In this document: in pieces, positions 35,099-43,591 of the stretch
Numbering within the stretch: position 1 is the stretch's first letter
Layout: each line of letters opens with the position of its first letter
NCBI GenBank assembly: GCA_039986595.1
Contig: JBDWQJ010000011.1
Coordinates: forward strand, 62,001-126,000
Length of the DNA: 64,000 nt
Source of the DNA: Lentilitoribacter sp039986595
Lineage (GTDB): Bacteria > Pseudomonadota > Alphaproteobacteria > Rhizobiales > Rhizobiaceae
Direction: 5' to 3'
Position numbers and translations under genes: made by a program
The notes under the pieces: generated by a model
Told to the model about the DNA's origin: nothing
Seen by the model: only the letters and a program-made list of their open reading frames with translations
The model's database searches: none

Positions 35099-36237
35099 TG
35101 CGGCGCGTATTCTTGATCCTGCTATTTTCCCTATCCTTGATTGGGACTTTTAACGCGCAGGCTGAGATACTTTTAAGCGAAGATGAAATCAATCAAGCGC
35201 TTTTGCATGGCCCTTGGCCGCCTGAATTCAGGATTGACCCCAGCAATAAAGTCTCGGGCAATCGTGATGCTATCAAACTGGGTGAAGCGCTTTTTGCAGA
35301 TCCTATCCTGTCCAAGAACAGTGAGATGTCGTGTCAAAGCTGCCACGATCCTGCGACAGGATTTTCCGATGCATTACCGCGCGCTGTGGGCAGGAAAATT
35401 CTTGATCGCAACACGCCTTCTGTGATGAATTTGCGCAGCCATCGTTGGCTTGGTTGGGCGGGTGGTTCTGACAATATCTGGGCTCAAAGCATCGCTCCAA
35501 TTTTGCACGAAGACGAAATGGGTCATGATCGCGACAGCCTGAAGGAAGCAATTTCAGCCAGCGGCTATGTAAGCGCATATGATGATCTCTTTGGCTCTAT
35601 CACCCAGCATGAGAGCGATGAAGTTCTGGTCAATATATCAAAAGCGCTAGCTGCATATCAAGAAACTTTAATAACCGGGAAAACTTCGTTTGATCGCTTT
35701 CGAAATGCTTTGGAAGCAGACGACATAAAGGCGGCATCTGAATATTCTGCTTCTGCACAACGTGGTTTAAAACTCTTTATAGGACGCGGAAATTGTGCTT
35801 TTTGCCATTCTGGACCTGCATTTACCAATGGCGAATTTCATGATGCGGGTGTACCGTATTTTATTACAGAGACCCGCGTTGATGAAGGACGATTTGGGGG
35901 CATGAAAACTCTTAAAAACAGCCCTTATACGCTCGCAGGCGAGTTTTCAGATGACCCTGAAAAATCAGGTGCATGGGCTGTCAATCAAGTGCGTTTTCAA
36001 CATTCAGATTTTGGCACTTTTCGCGTACCGGGTTTGCGTGGTGCAGCGCGATCAGCACCTTATATGCACAATGGTAGTTTGAGTGATTTAACAGCTGTGA
36101 TTGATCATTATGATACGATCAATATGGAAAGGTTGCATGTTGATGGGGAAGCTATATTGCAGCCTTTGGGGTTAACCGAGCTTGAGAAAGAAGATCTCGT
36201 TACGTTTTTAAACAGCTTAAGTGATGATCTTAAATAA
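35098..36237 (+). CDS. exported di-haem cytochrome c peroxidase / MauG-like protein
   Basis: A protein of 379 residues from ATG 35098 (the stop of the previous gene overlaps). Signal peptide to about residue 21 (TFNAQA). Two c-haem sites: CQSCH (79-83) and CAFCH (233-237). Between them is LGWAGGSDNIWAQSIAPI, matching the Trp-rich WDGR.xLWxQ region of the family, and PYMHNGSLSDLTAVIDHY lies near the C-terminus. The family covers hydrogen peroxide reductases and MauG/MbnH enzymes that modify a partner protein through high-valent haems. Here it is the last gene of the operon with the HQHGM protein. Confidence 0.88.
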   Translation: MRRVFLILLFSLSLIGTFNAQAEILLSEDEINQALLHGPWPPEFRIDPSNKVSGNRDAIKLGEALFADPILSKNSEMSCQSCHDPATGFSDALPRAVGRKILDRNTPSVMNLRSHRWLGWAGGSDNIWAQSIAPILHEDEMGHDRDSLKEAISASGYVSAYDDLFGSITQHESDEVLVNISKALAAYQETLITGKTSFDRFRNALEADDIKAASEYSASAQRGLKLFIGRGNCAFCHSGPAFTNGEFHDAGVPYFITETRVDEGRFGGMKTLKNSPYTLAGEFSDDPEKSGAWAVNQVRFQHSDFGTFRVPGLRGAARSAPYMHNGSLSDLTAVIDHYDTINMERLHVDGEAILQPLGLTELEKEDLVTFLNSLSDDLK

Positions 36238-36239
36238 GT

Positions 36240-36287
36240 TTTCGAGGCGCATTTCTGGCTGGAGGTCCTTAAAATGCATCCTCGAAA
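36240..36287 (+). terminator. long hairpin at the end of the di-haem operon
   Basis: TTTCGAGGCGCATTT (36240-36254) and AAATGCATCCTCGAAA (36272-36287) pair along about 14 bp with a small internal bulge, three bases after the stop codon. T-rich sequence follows within 20 bases. Acts as terminator or stabiliser. Confidence 0.65.
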
Positions 36288-36321
36288 GATTGTGGGGATT
36301 TATTTTTATGCGTTTTGCAGA

Positions 36322-36567
36322 CTATGCAGCTGGCTGAGCCTCAGCATTGGAATCCGTATCATCAACAGGCTCAAATTCTGCATCTTCAACATCTCGCTTT
36401 GGTTTTGCGTTAAACGGAGCAGCCAACATTGCAAGTCCCAAGGCTGCTAGCGCGAAGACACCTAGCAGCGCCATTGTCATCACACCAAGACCTGCCATAA
36501 CAAGGCCAACTAGCATCACTAAAGCAGAAGCGAAGGTTGTAGAGATTTTTTCAATTAGGTTTTTCAT
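36322..36567 (-). CDS. small membrane protein with acidic tail
   Basis: A protein of 81 residues with GAAAGA ahead of ATG 36567. A long hydrophobic segment (about residues 12-52: FASALVMLVGLVMAGLGVM, then ALLGVFALAALGLAML) probably spans the membrane twice, followed by an acidic tail (RDVEDAEFEPVDDTDSNAEAQ). Function unknown. Its promoter carries the same 16-base palindromic box as the PepSY gene at 39126, so it is likely a target of the adjacent two-component system. Confidence 0.7.
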   Translation of the reverse strand: MKNLIEKISTTFASALVMLVGLVMAGLGVMTMALLGVFALAALGLAMLAAPFNAKPKRDVEDAEFEPVDDTDSNAEAQPAA

Positions 36568-36644
36568 GTTTTATCTTTCGTGTTCTTCGTTGTTTCGATG
36601 ATGCTAATATGATGGCGCTGTTTTACGAGCGCCTGAACACGAGT

Positions 36645-36660
36645 TTACATTTTTGTAAGG
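36645..36660 (-). promoter_or_regulatory. copy 1 of a shared response-regulator-type box
   Basis: TTACATTTTTGTAAGG, containing the dyad TTACA-N4-TGTAA, lies 78 bases upstream of the small membrane protein. An identical 16-base copy lies upstream of the PepSY gene (39217-39232), and a CATCATATTAG -10-like sequence follows at similar distance in both. Confidence 0.65.
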
Positions 36661-36667
36661 TTGGATT

Positions 36668-38032
36668 TTATGTTGAAAACTTCATTGTCGCCCGCAAACC
36701 ATGTGGCTCACCCTCTGACAATTGCAATTGGGCACGATGACGATCAGCTACGGCTCGCACTAATGCCAGCCCCAATCCGCTACCATCGGTTTGTCTTGCG
36801 CTATCAAGGCGCACCATTGGTTTGATAATCTCATCATATTGATCTGAAGGAACGCCATTTCCATTGTCAAAAACACCTAACTCTTCAATTGATCTATGTG
36901 TTTTCGCAAAGAGCGTGATTTCATCGCCCCCATGCACAATGGCATTTTGGATAAGATTTGCAACTGCTTGAATGAGCATTTGTCGATCAGCAGTTACATA
37001 ACCGGTGCTTTTGTTTTCAAGTACCAATATTTTTCCGGCATCCTCAACAACAGGTCCAAAAATATCTTCAATATCGGTTAAAAATTCAGATAGTTTAATT
37101 TGTTCAAATCCATCTTCACCCTGCGCAGCTTCAATTCTTGCCACACGCATAATCGTGTCAAAAATACCCGATAACCTACTCGCTTCCTCAAGGGCTGCAC
37201 CACGTTCCTCACCTTCGGGCAACATTTCAAGCTGCGCACGAAGCCGCGCCAAAGGGGTTCGCAAATCATGGGCAATGCTGGCGCTTAGATGCCGCGTTTG
37301 CGTGACCAATCTTTCAAGTTCTGCTGCTGTGACATCCAACTGACGTGCAAGGTCATCTAAATCATCTGAGGCTTTATCAACGCCGGTACGCGCGCTTAAA
37401 TCACCTGTTGCAAGCCGACTTAGAGCGCCATTAATACGCACCAGACGCCGTTGCGCTAACAGCCCGGCTGTCATGCCAATAAGCAAGGAAATAACCAATA
37501 CAAGCCCGGCTGTTGTCCATAAAATTCCAGATAGCAGATCAAGCGCGTCTTCACTATCTTCAATAGGAAGCGCCACCAAAATGGGCGTACCCTGGCTATC
37601 GTTGGTGATCATAACGCGCCAGGCGTCAAACTGATTAAAGTCATTACTAAGGTTAACGGTTCCACCGCCTCGTTTTACGGTGCGCTTAAACTGATTTGGC
37701 AGATTTCCAAGATTATCCAACGGCCTTATGATGGCAATTGAATTATCACTCAGCGTTTCGTTGATAGTTACTGTTGAAGCTAAACTGGTGAGCGCTGTAT
37801 CAACACGTTCCAGCACAGCCTCTCGGCCAAATGTGAGCGCTAGAAATATCGATACTGCCATGCCAATCGCAAATAAGCACGAAAGCATGAGCGTTAAACG
37901 CAATGTTGAGGATCTTAATAACCAACGAAAAGGCTTTGCCAATCGATAGGCTTGTTTTGTTACAAATCTATTGACGCGGCGCGTTTGAAGATCATTGAAT
38001 GATGGTTTAACAGGCTCATTTTCCGAAGACAT
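36668..38032 (-). CDS. sensor histidine kinase
   Basis: A protein of 454 residues from ATG 38032, which overlaps the response regulator by 17 bases (GAGG nearby). Order: membrane helix (about 45-66), periplasmic sensor loop, second helix (about 165-185), HAMP (RRLVRINGALSRLATGDLSARTG), HisKA with HLSASIAHDLRTPLARLRAQ (the phospho-acceptor His), and HATPase with NLIQNAIVHG, FDNGNGVP and GSGLGLALV. EnvZ/QseC-like organisation. It pairs with the OmpR-type regulator at 38016. The signal is unknown, but a PepSY protein cotranscribes or is controlled with it. Confidence 0.93.
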   Translation of the reverse strand: MSSENEPVKPSFNDLQTRRVNRFVTKQAYRLAKPFRWLLRSSTLRLTLMLSCLFAIGMAVSIFLALTFGREAVLERVDTALTSLASTVTINETLSDNSIAIIRPLDNLGNLPNQFKRTVKRGGGTVNLSNDFNQFDAWRVMITNDSQGTPILVALPIEDSEDALDLLSGILWTTAGLVLVISLLIGMTAGLLAQRRLVRINGALSRLATGDLSARTGVDKASDDLDDLARQLDVTAAELERLVTQTRHLSASIAHDLRTPLARLRAQLEMLPEGEERGAALEEASRLSGIFDTIMRVARIEAAQGEDGFEQIKLSEFLTDIEDIFGPVVEDAGKILVLENKSTGYVTADRQMLIQAVANLIQNAIVHGGDEITLFAKTHRSIEELGVFDNGNGVPSDQYDEIIKPMVRLDSARQTDGSGLGLALVRAVADRHRAQLQLSEGEPHGLRATMKFST

Positions 38033-38699
38033 AACCCTCACCTCGTCTGGTGCGGATCAATTCGCCGTCAAATGGTTTATCAACCTTGGTGCGTAAGCGA
38101 CTTATGTGGGTTTCAACAACGCTTGTTGTTGGATCAAAACTCATATCCCAAACTTGTTCGAGCAGCATTGTGCGCGTGACTAAGCGCCCAGGACGACGCA
38201 TGAAATATTCTAAAAGCTTAAATTCCTTGGCCATAAGCTCAATCGTTTGCCCCTGACGCTCACAATGGCGCGCGACAAGATCAAGGCTTAAATCACCATA
38301 TCGCAATGTTGTCGTTTCACCCGTTTCCGCCCCTGCACCATCGCGCCGACGACCAAGCGCGTTGACCCGCGCAGACAATTCAGCAAATGCAAATGGTTTG
38401 GTGAGATAATCATCACCACCGGCTTCAAAACCTTCAACTCGCGCATCAACTTCACCCAATGCCGTTAGAAACAGCGCTGGTGTTGTATTTTTAGAGGCGC
38501 GGAGCGATTTTAACACCGCAAGACCGTCAAGACCGGGCACCATACGATCAAGAATCAACAGATCGTATTCCTGCCCCATTGCCGCCATCAGCGCTTCTTT
38601 TCCATCTGCGAATAAATCAACGACATGGCCTTCTTCTTTAAGCCCTGATGTGACCCAAGGGCCAAGTTGATTATCATCTTCTAAAACTAAAATACGCAT
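38016..38699 (-). CDS. OmpR/PhoB family response regulator
   Basis: A protein of 227 residues: receiver domain with acidic pocket (EDD 7-9), phospho-acceptor Asp51 in LLILDRMVPG, Thr/Ser and Lys in FLTALGE and DDYLTKPF, then a winged helix (GDLSLDLVARHCERQGQTIELMAKEFKLLEYFMRRPGRLVTR, TTSVVETHISRLRTKV). Overlaps the downstream kinase gene. The likely binding box, TTACA-N4-TGTAA, occurs at two nearby promoters. Confidence 0.94.
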   Translation of the reverse strand: MRILVLEDDNQLGPWVTSGLKEEGHVVDLFADGKEALMAAMGQEYDLLILDRMVPGLDGLAVLKSLRASKNTTPALFLTALGEVDARVEGFEAGGDDYLTKPFAFAELSARVNALGRRRDGAGAETGETTTLRYGDLSLDLVARHCERQGQTIELMAKEFKLLEYFMRRPGRLVTRTMLLEQVWDMSFDPTTSVVETHISRLRTKVDKPFDGELIRTRRGEGYVFGK

Positions 38700-38781
38700 A
38701 GGGCTCCTTAGCTTTTATTGCTTAAGTGGTAAAGGCTGCCATGAATGACAGCCCAATGTTATTGCAAATTTGTCCTTGCGG

Positions 38782-39126
38782 TTACGACTTTGATTTGCGT
38801 TTTTTCTTGCCACCTTTCTTGCCGTTATCCTCTTCGACAGCCAAGACTTCGCCGCTCTCTGCATTGATCTCGACTTCCATTTCCGTACCTTCTGCGTTGA
38901 CGATTTCAATCTCATAAATCGTTGTGCCATCTTCATTTTCAAGCTCAGCTTCTAAAACAATGCCTGGCACTTGTGTATTCGCAATCTCAATTGCCTGCAT
39001 CATGCTAACAGTTGGGGCTTCGGTGATTGCCTGTTTGTCCTTTGTGTCTGCCACTGCAACACCAACGATACCACCTGTCAGAATAAGGCCAGCTGCTACG
39101 TTTCCGATAATAAGTTTCTTGATCAT
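38782..39126 (-). CDS. exported PepSY domain protein
   Basis: A protein of 114 residues from ATG 39126, preceded by GGAG. Signal peptide to about residue 26 (GVAVADTK). One PepSY domain: VSMMQAIEIANTQVPGIVLEAELENEDG, then YEIEIVNAEGTEMEVEINAESGEVL; a Lys-rich tail (KKGGKKKRKSKS) follows. PepSY proteins inhibit proteases or sense envelope conditions and are often found beside a two-component system, as here with the regulator 82 bases downstream. Confidence 0.87.
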   Translation of the reverse strand: MIKKLIIGNVAAGLILTGGIVGVAVADTKDKQAITEAPTVSMMQAIEIANTQVPGIVLEAELENEDGTTIYEIEIVNAEGTEMEVEINAESGEVLAVEEDNGKKGGKKKRKSKS

Positions 39127-39216
39127 TTTGTTCTCCATCTAGTTTGTTTGAGAGACGTTGTGTCTTTCGATGGTCTTAAGATGGAGCATGGAGTTTGCAG
39201 ATGCCTGTGTTGAAAC

Positions 39217-39232
39217 TTACATTTTTGTAAGG
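39217..39232 (-). promoter_or_regulatory. copy 2 of the shared response-regulator-type box
   Basis: TTACATTTTTGTAAGG, identical to 36645-36660, is 91 bases upstream of the PepSY start. Downstream bases also resemble the first copy (CATC-rich -10 region, then ATCGAAA and ACAACG), so the two promoters appear related. Confidence 0.65.
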
Positions 39233-39293
39233 AAGAAATACTTTTCAATTTTATAAGACACAAAGAGCTCCGTATTTTACTCTTTCGGACGGA

Positions 39294-39746
39294 TTAAGTA
39301 TCAAAATCTGGATGTTGATTTGAAATCACACCCTGGTTCCACGCCTCATCGCTTTCAAGCTGCATAGGTTCAACACCGGGTAATTCAAACAATCCATCGA
39401 CGAAATGGCGTTTTGCATCGAGGTTAACTTGGACCGCAGGAGGTGCTAAATCAGGATTATCAAGCGACCCAATTGATAACTCGACCCCCTCTTCGTTTTC
39501 ACTTTCAAACTCATAAGTCAGAGGGGTTCCACATTTAGAACAAAAGCCGCGCCAGTTACGGTTGGATGAATGAAAAATGCTGCGCTCACCGCGCGTCCAT
39601 TCAAGCCCCTTCGCGCTGACTAATGGGCCGAAAAAACCGCCAAAGGCTTTTTGGCACATTCGGCAATGGCAAATTGAAGCGCGTCCTAAACCACTTGCTT
39701 TATATCGCACTGCCCCGCATTGGCAGCCACCTGTAATTTCTTCCAT
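39294..39746 (-). CDS. GFA family protein (glutathione-dependent formaldehyde-activating-like)
   Basis: A protein of 150 residues from ATG 39746, with GAGG upstream. Zinc-binding cysteines: GGCQCGAVRY, CHCRMCQKAFGG and GFCSKCGTPLTYEF, the three CxC/CxxC groups of the GFA/CENP-V fold. True Gfa activity is disputed; most members are uncharacterised. Divergent from the TauE/SafE gene. Confidence 0.92.
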   Translation of the reverse strand: MEEITGGCQCGAVRYKASGLGRASICHCRMCQKAFGGFFGPLVSAKGLEWTRGERSIFHSSNRNWRGFCSKCGTPLTYEFESENEEGVELSIGSLDNPDLAPPAVQVNLDAKRHFVDGLFELPGVEPMQLESDEAWNQGVISNQHPDFDT

Positions 39747-39833
39747 AATTGGCCTCATTCTTTTGCACCCGTTGACCACTATCTTTAATCAATTTTTGCT
39801 ATATTGATAGGGCTTAACTTGAGGACTTCATTC

Positions 39834-40595
39834 TTGCTCAACACACTGTCTGAATTTACCAACCTTACTCCGGATCTTTTGTGGATCGTGATTGCGACAA
39901 GCTTATTTGCGGGGATCATACGTGGGTTTACAGGGTTTGCATTATCGGCAGCTCTCATGGCCATTCTCGCTAATTTCATTCCACCTATTGAGATGGTTGC
40001 GATTTGTCTTTTATTGGAAATTATTGCATCGCTTGTGATGATGCGCGATGGCGCAAAAAACGCTGATATGGGCGTTGTTTGGGCTATGGTGATCGGTAGC
40101 GCAATCGGAACCCCGATTGGTTATTTTGTTCTCACAAACATCGATCAGGAAACATCTCGTATTGTCGCGCTATGCGTTATTACAACGCTTGCTTTGTTAT
40201 TGTTCATGAAGATCAAAGCAAGCGTTTTGGAAGGAAAATCCGGGCCATATGTTGCTGGAACTGGCGCCGGGATGGCCAATATTGCTTCCGTTGGCGGTAT
40301 GGTTGTTGCACTTTATATTTTGGCAAGAGACAGAGCTGCAAGCGAAATGCGCGGGACTTTGGTGATGTATTTGATGATTTCCATCCTAGGAAACATCATC
40401 TTCCAGCTTTTATATGGGCTCTTAACCGTTGAAGCTTTCAAACGCGCTGGCCTGATGACACCATTTGTCATTTGCGGGATTATGCTAGGCAGCTATTTCT
40501 TCCAACCATCGCTGCAGAAATATTATAAGCCTGTGTGCCTTTTGGTATTAATTGTTATTTGTATTGCTGGGCTTATCCGGCAATTATTCGCTTAG
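39834..40595 (+). CDS. TauE/SafE family sulfite/organosulfonate-type exporter
   Basis: A membrane protein of 253 residues with about eight helices. TTG 39834 is chosen because GAGGA is eight bases upstream; the frame extends to a TTG at 39804 without a ribosome site. Signature: ATSLFAGIIRGFTGFALSAALMAIL, the glycine-rich repeat of TauE, then a second half beginning GTGAGMANIASVGGMVVALYILARD. Family members export sulfite, sulfoacetate or related anions. Its stop overlaps that of the convergent LysE gene. Confidence 0.88.
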   Translation: MLNTLSEFTNLTPDLLWIVIATSLFAGIIRGFTGFALSAALMAILANFIPPIEMVAICLLLEIIASLVMMRDGAKNADMGVVWAMVIGSAIGTPIGYFVLTNIDQETSRIVALCVITTLALLLFMKIKASVLEGKSGPYVAGTGAGMANIASVGGMVVALYILARDRAASEMRGTLVMYLMISILGNIIFQLLYGLLTVEAFKRAGLMTPFVICGIMLGSYFFQPSLQKYYKPVCLLVLIVICIAGLIRQLFA

Positions 40596-41251
40596 GGTTT
40601 AAAGCGCGCCAAACCAATACCAAACCCAATGAAAACAGCACCTGTGATACCATTTAACCATCGTTTGAAGCTTTGTTTGAATTTATCACTGCGCGCCACG
40701 TTCGATAATTTTGCCACCAAAATTGCCATGGACGAAAACCAAATGGCATTTAGCAATGCTTGCGATGTAACAAACCCATATGCAAGCGCCACACTGTCCT
40801 GGCCTATATGAATGAATTGCGGAAATGCAGAGAGATAAAACAGCGATACTTTTGGGTTTAACGCATTGGTTAAAAACCCTTCCATGAAAGCTTTGATCAA
40901 AGTGCGCTTTCGCTTTGCTGGCGAGATATATTCGACTGTGTGATCGCCTTTGATGGCTGAATATATCGCTTTTATGCCGATCCAGCACAAATATGCTGCG
41001 CCTAAATATTTAACGATCATAAAGGCGGTTGCGCTTTGCGTGAGCAGCACAGAAATGCCAAAAATTGCAAAGGTACCATGGACATAAAAACTTGCGAAAA
41101 ACCCAGCAACGTTGGCAAAACCTGCCGCCCTGCCCGATGTTGGTACAGTTTTGGCAATTAATACGCCGTTGGGGCCCGGAGACATGACCATTAGCGCAGC
41201 GAGCAACATGAAAGATATAATGTTCGAATTGAATAATTCTTCAAAAAACAT
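40592..41251 (-). CDS. LysE/RhtB family exporter
   Basis: A protein of 219 residues with six membrane helices and motifs MVMSPGPNGVLIAKTVPTSGRAAGFANVAGFF and FLTNALNPKVSLFYLSAFPQFI. The second of three LysE members in this window; divergent in sequence from that at 33105, so not a recent duplicate. Probably cotranscribed with the YbaK gene, whose stop lies four bases upstream of this start. Confidence 0.92.
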   Translation of the reverse strand: MFFEELFNSNIISFMLLAALMVMSPGPNGVLIAKTVPTSGRAAGFANVAGFFASFYVHGTFAIFGISVLLTQSATAFMIVKYLGAAYLCWIGIKAIYSAIKGDHTVEYISPAKRKRTLIKAFMEGFLTNALNPKVSLFYLSAFPQFIHIGQDSVALAYGFVTSQALLNAIWFSSMAILVAKLSNVARSDKFKQSFKRWLNGITGAVFIGFGIGLARFKP

Positions 41252-41255
41252 GGGT

Positions 41256-41729
41256 CTAATCTCCTGTTACTTTTAACTTTATCGCACCGGTCACCTCTAA
41301 CAGAGTTTTCGGGGCTATATCAAACACAGCATTTGGCGCGCCAGCTGCGGCCCAAACCACATCAAACCCAAGCAAATATTCATCCATATAGGTAGAAAGT
41401 TGCGTTAAATGCCCGATCGGTGAAACACCACCAATTGCAAAGCCTGTCACATCGCGGACTGCGCGTGCATCTGCTCGCCCTAACTCTTCACCAATCGTGG
41501 CTTTAACCGCTGCCATGTCCACTTGATGATCGCCAGAAACAAGTAATAGCTTCATCTCGCCGCTATCTTTACCCATAAATATCAGTGACTTAACAATCTG
41601 ACCCACTGCGCAATCGCACGCTTGTGCCGCTTCTTCGGCCGTGCGTGTACTCTCAGGCATGCGTTTTATTTCAGTGGTTAAGCCTGCATCCACCAATGCT
41701 TTTTCTACTCGTTTTACGCTTTTTGACAT
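41256..41729 (-). CDS. ybaK: YbaK/EbsC family deacylase-like protein
   Basis: A protein of 157 residues from ATG 41729, which has AAGGTG upstream; longer frames run into the nuclease promoter. Fold signatures: STRTAEEAAQACDCAVGQIVKSLIF, then KLLLVSGDHQVDMAAVKATIGE, and the substrate-gating GFAIGGVSPIGHL. Related proteins hydrolyse mischarged aminoacyl-tRNA (Cys-tRNA-Pro for YbaK, Ala-tRNA-Pro for ProX). Which is uncertain. It faces the nuclease gene at 41824 and precedes the LysE gene on the same strand. Confidence 0.88.
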   Translation of the reverse strand: MSKSVKRVEKALVDAGLTTEIKRMPESTRTAEEAAQACDCAVGQIVKSLIFMGKDSGEMKLLLVSGDHQVDMAAVKATIGEELGRADARAVRDVTGFAIGGVSPIGHLTQLSTYMDEYLLGFDVVWAAAGAPNAVFDIAPKTLLEVTGAIKLKVTGD

Positions 41730-41823
41730 GGCAATCACCTTAAAACGGCTGACATTCAACCTTGCAGTCTTATGATTCCAAATTATATAATCATAGAACG
41801 AAAACCTCGAATGATTTTTTAAA

Positions 41824-42294
41824 ATGCTACGATTTTTGCTGACAACCTTAGCTCTACCTGCTTTGCAACGCGCCTTGCCGCACATTATCCGTGCTGGCAA
41901 ACAAGGCATGGAAGAAGCGCGAGCAAAACGAGCAGAGAAAGAGCGCGGCACCGCCCATTATGACCGGATTGAGGACGTTGCGATTGGCGTTGTTGACAAA
42001 ATCGTCGATGGAGACAGTCTTTATATCGATAGTCACGATAAACAAGTGCGCCTTTGGGGTGTGAATGCTCCTGAACGCCACGAAGTGGGATATAACGCAG
42101 CAACACAAAGCCTGCGTGATCTTGCTTTTGGTCGAAAGCTGCGGGTTGAAATTGTTGGCATTGATAAATACGGCCGTACGCTTGGGCGTTGTTATTTCGA
42201 GGATGGCATTGAGCTTAATCACGAATTGATCAAGTCAGGCAATGTGAAAGAATATTTTCGCTTTACCAAAGGTTATTACTCAAATTTACGTTGA
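41824..42294 (+). CDS. thermonuclease (SNase-like) family protein
   Basis: A protein of 156 residues. After a short basic N-terminus with an amphipathic or weak anchor (MLRFLLTTLALPALQRAL), the OB-fold SNase core follows: VDKIVDGDSLYIDSHDKQVRLWGVNAPERHEVGYNAATQSLRDLAFGRKLRVEIVGIDKYGRTLGRC, with VxDGD and RLxGxxAPE motifs. The Arg and Glu catalytic pattern (LWGVNAPER) is present. Predicted calcium-dependent nuclease; N-terminal sequence may anchor it to the membrane. Confidence 0.9.
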   Translation: MLRFLLTTLALPALQRALPHIIRAGKQGMEEARAKRAEKERGTAHYDRIEDVAIGVVDKIVDGDSLYIDSHDKQVRLWGVNAPERHEVGYNAATQSLRDLAFGRKLRVEIVGIDKYGRTLGRCYFEDGIELNHELIKSGNVKEYFRFTKGYYSNLR

Positions 42295-42350
42295 TTTTAC
42301 TCGTGTTTTTCGATTAAGTTTGAAAAAAACAAATCAAAGTGCGTGAAGCC

Positions 42351-42836
42351 ATGAAGACCGTTAGCCTCAAACATTTCTATCCTGCAGCACCCAAAGACGT
42401 TTGGGAATTAGCTATTGATTTTGATGCGCTTCGCGAAGTAACCGAACATATGGTCACTTTTGAAGGCCTACCAGATGGTGCGCTCTATCAAGGTCAAACC
42501 ATTGAGGTGATGGTTTCACTGTTTGGGAAACTCCCAAAACAACCCTATTACATGCATGTTGTTGAGTGTGATCATGAAAAAATGACGTTTTCATCTAATG
42601 AACGTGGATCTGGTGTAAAACATTGGCAGCACCGCCTAACAATCACGCCTCATGAAGGTGGCGCATTGTTGACTGATACAATTGATATACAAGCCAAAAT
42701 TGGATTATTCACGCCGCTTTTTGCGCTTTGGGCAAAGCACATGTATGAAGCGCGGCATCAACCCCGCCTTAAAATACTGGCTCGTAATGGCAAATTAAAT
42801 TCAAGTGAACCTGGACCGATTGTCGATCTGGCGTGA
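42351..42836 (+). CDS. SRPBCC family protein
   Basis: A protein of 161 residues from ATG 42351 (GTG 42339 is an alternative; no clear ribosome site for either). The sequence YPAAPKDVWELAIDFDALREVTEHMVTFEGLPDG opens a START-like ligand fold, with KHWQHRLTITPHEGGALLTDTIDIQA and LFALWAKHMYEARHQPRLK closing it. The ligand is unknown. It lies behind the nuclease gene in the same direction, with a 56-base gap. Confidence 0.82.
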   Translation: MKTVSLKHFYPAAPKDVWELAIDFDALREVTEHMVTFEGLPDGALYQGQTIEVMVSLFGKLPKQPYYMHVVECDHEKMTFSSNERGSGVKHWQHRLTITPHEGGALLTDTIDIQAKIGLFTPLFALWAKHMYEARHQPRLKILARNGKLNSSEPGPIVDLA

Positions 42837-42934
42837 GCAAAGCTTTTTTCGACCCGATACAGCATCCAATCAAATCCCTATAATGTCGATCTGTGAACGT
42901 AGACTCTGAAATTCCAATGGTCTAAAGCATCCAT

Positions 42935-43579
42935 ATGGATCAGTTGTTTTTAGTTTATATCACCTACTTTTTGGGTGTTGCGAGCCCAGGGCCTGCCAAT
43001 TTTGCCATCATGCATACCTCGCTTGAGCAAGGACGCGTGTCGGGAATGGCATTTGCGCTAGGTGTTTTTTCCGTCTCAGTTTGCTTTGGCATTTCATCCG
43101 CATTTGGATTGGGTGCCATCATCGTGAACGCGCCTGTTGTTTATGAAACGATGACATTAGTTGGTGCGATATATCTGATCTATTTAGGATATAATATTGC
43201 GCGTAAAGTCATTGATTTAAAAGGCAATAATGTCGAACCGCCAGCGAACGATAATATGCCATCAAAAACGCTCCTAACGCATTACCTGCGCGGTATTTTA
43301 ATCCATGCAACCAATCCAAAAGCTATCACCGTTTGGCTAACAATCATCTTATTGGCAACCTCCGGCGATGGTGGCAAGTTCATTTCACCATATCAGATTG
43401 TTGTTGGCTGCGCGATCTTAGCGTTCACATCAATGATGAGCTATGCAGTCTTTTTCTCATCCCGCCCCATGGTTGCGCTTTATACCCGCATCCGCAAACC
43501 ATTTACGCTCACATTAGCGGGTGTTTTTGTGCTGGCAGGTCTCGTGATGTTATTCCGCGCATGGGCAGCTTTTCGCTAA
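42935..43579 (+). CDS. LysE/RhtB family exporter
   Basis: A protein of 214 residues with six membrane helices. Signature VASPGPANFAIMHTSLEQGRVSGMAFALGVFS and the second motif IHATNPKAITVWLTII. Third LysE-type gene within 10.5 kb. Substrate unknown. Confidence 0.92.
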   Translation: MDQLFLVYITYFLGVASPGPANFAIMHTSLEQGRVSGMAFALGVFSVSVCFGISSAFGLGAIIVNAPVVYETMTLVGAIYLIYLGYNIARKVIDLKGNNVEPPANDNMPSKTLLTHYLRGILIHATNPKAITVWLTIILLATSGDGGKFISPYQIVVGCAILAFTSMMSYAVFFSSRPMVALYTRIRKPFTLTLAGVFVLAGLVMLFRAWAAFR

Positions 43580-43591
43580 GAGAGTAACAAT

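Noticed and set aside
41730..41951. A 74-residue N-terminal extension of the YbaK protein
   Set aside because: It overlaps the promoter and first codons of the nuclease gene; YbaK proteins are about 155-160 residues, matching ATG 41729.
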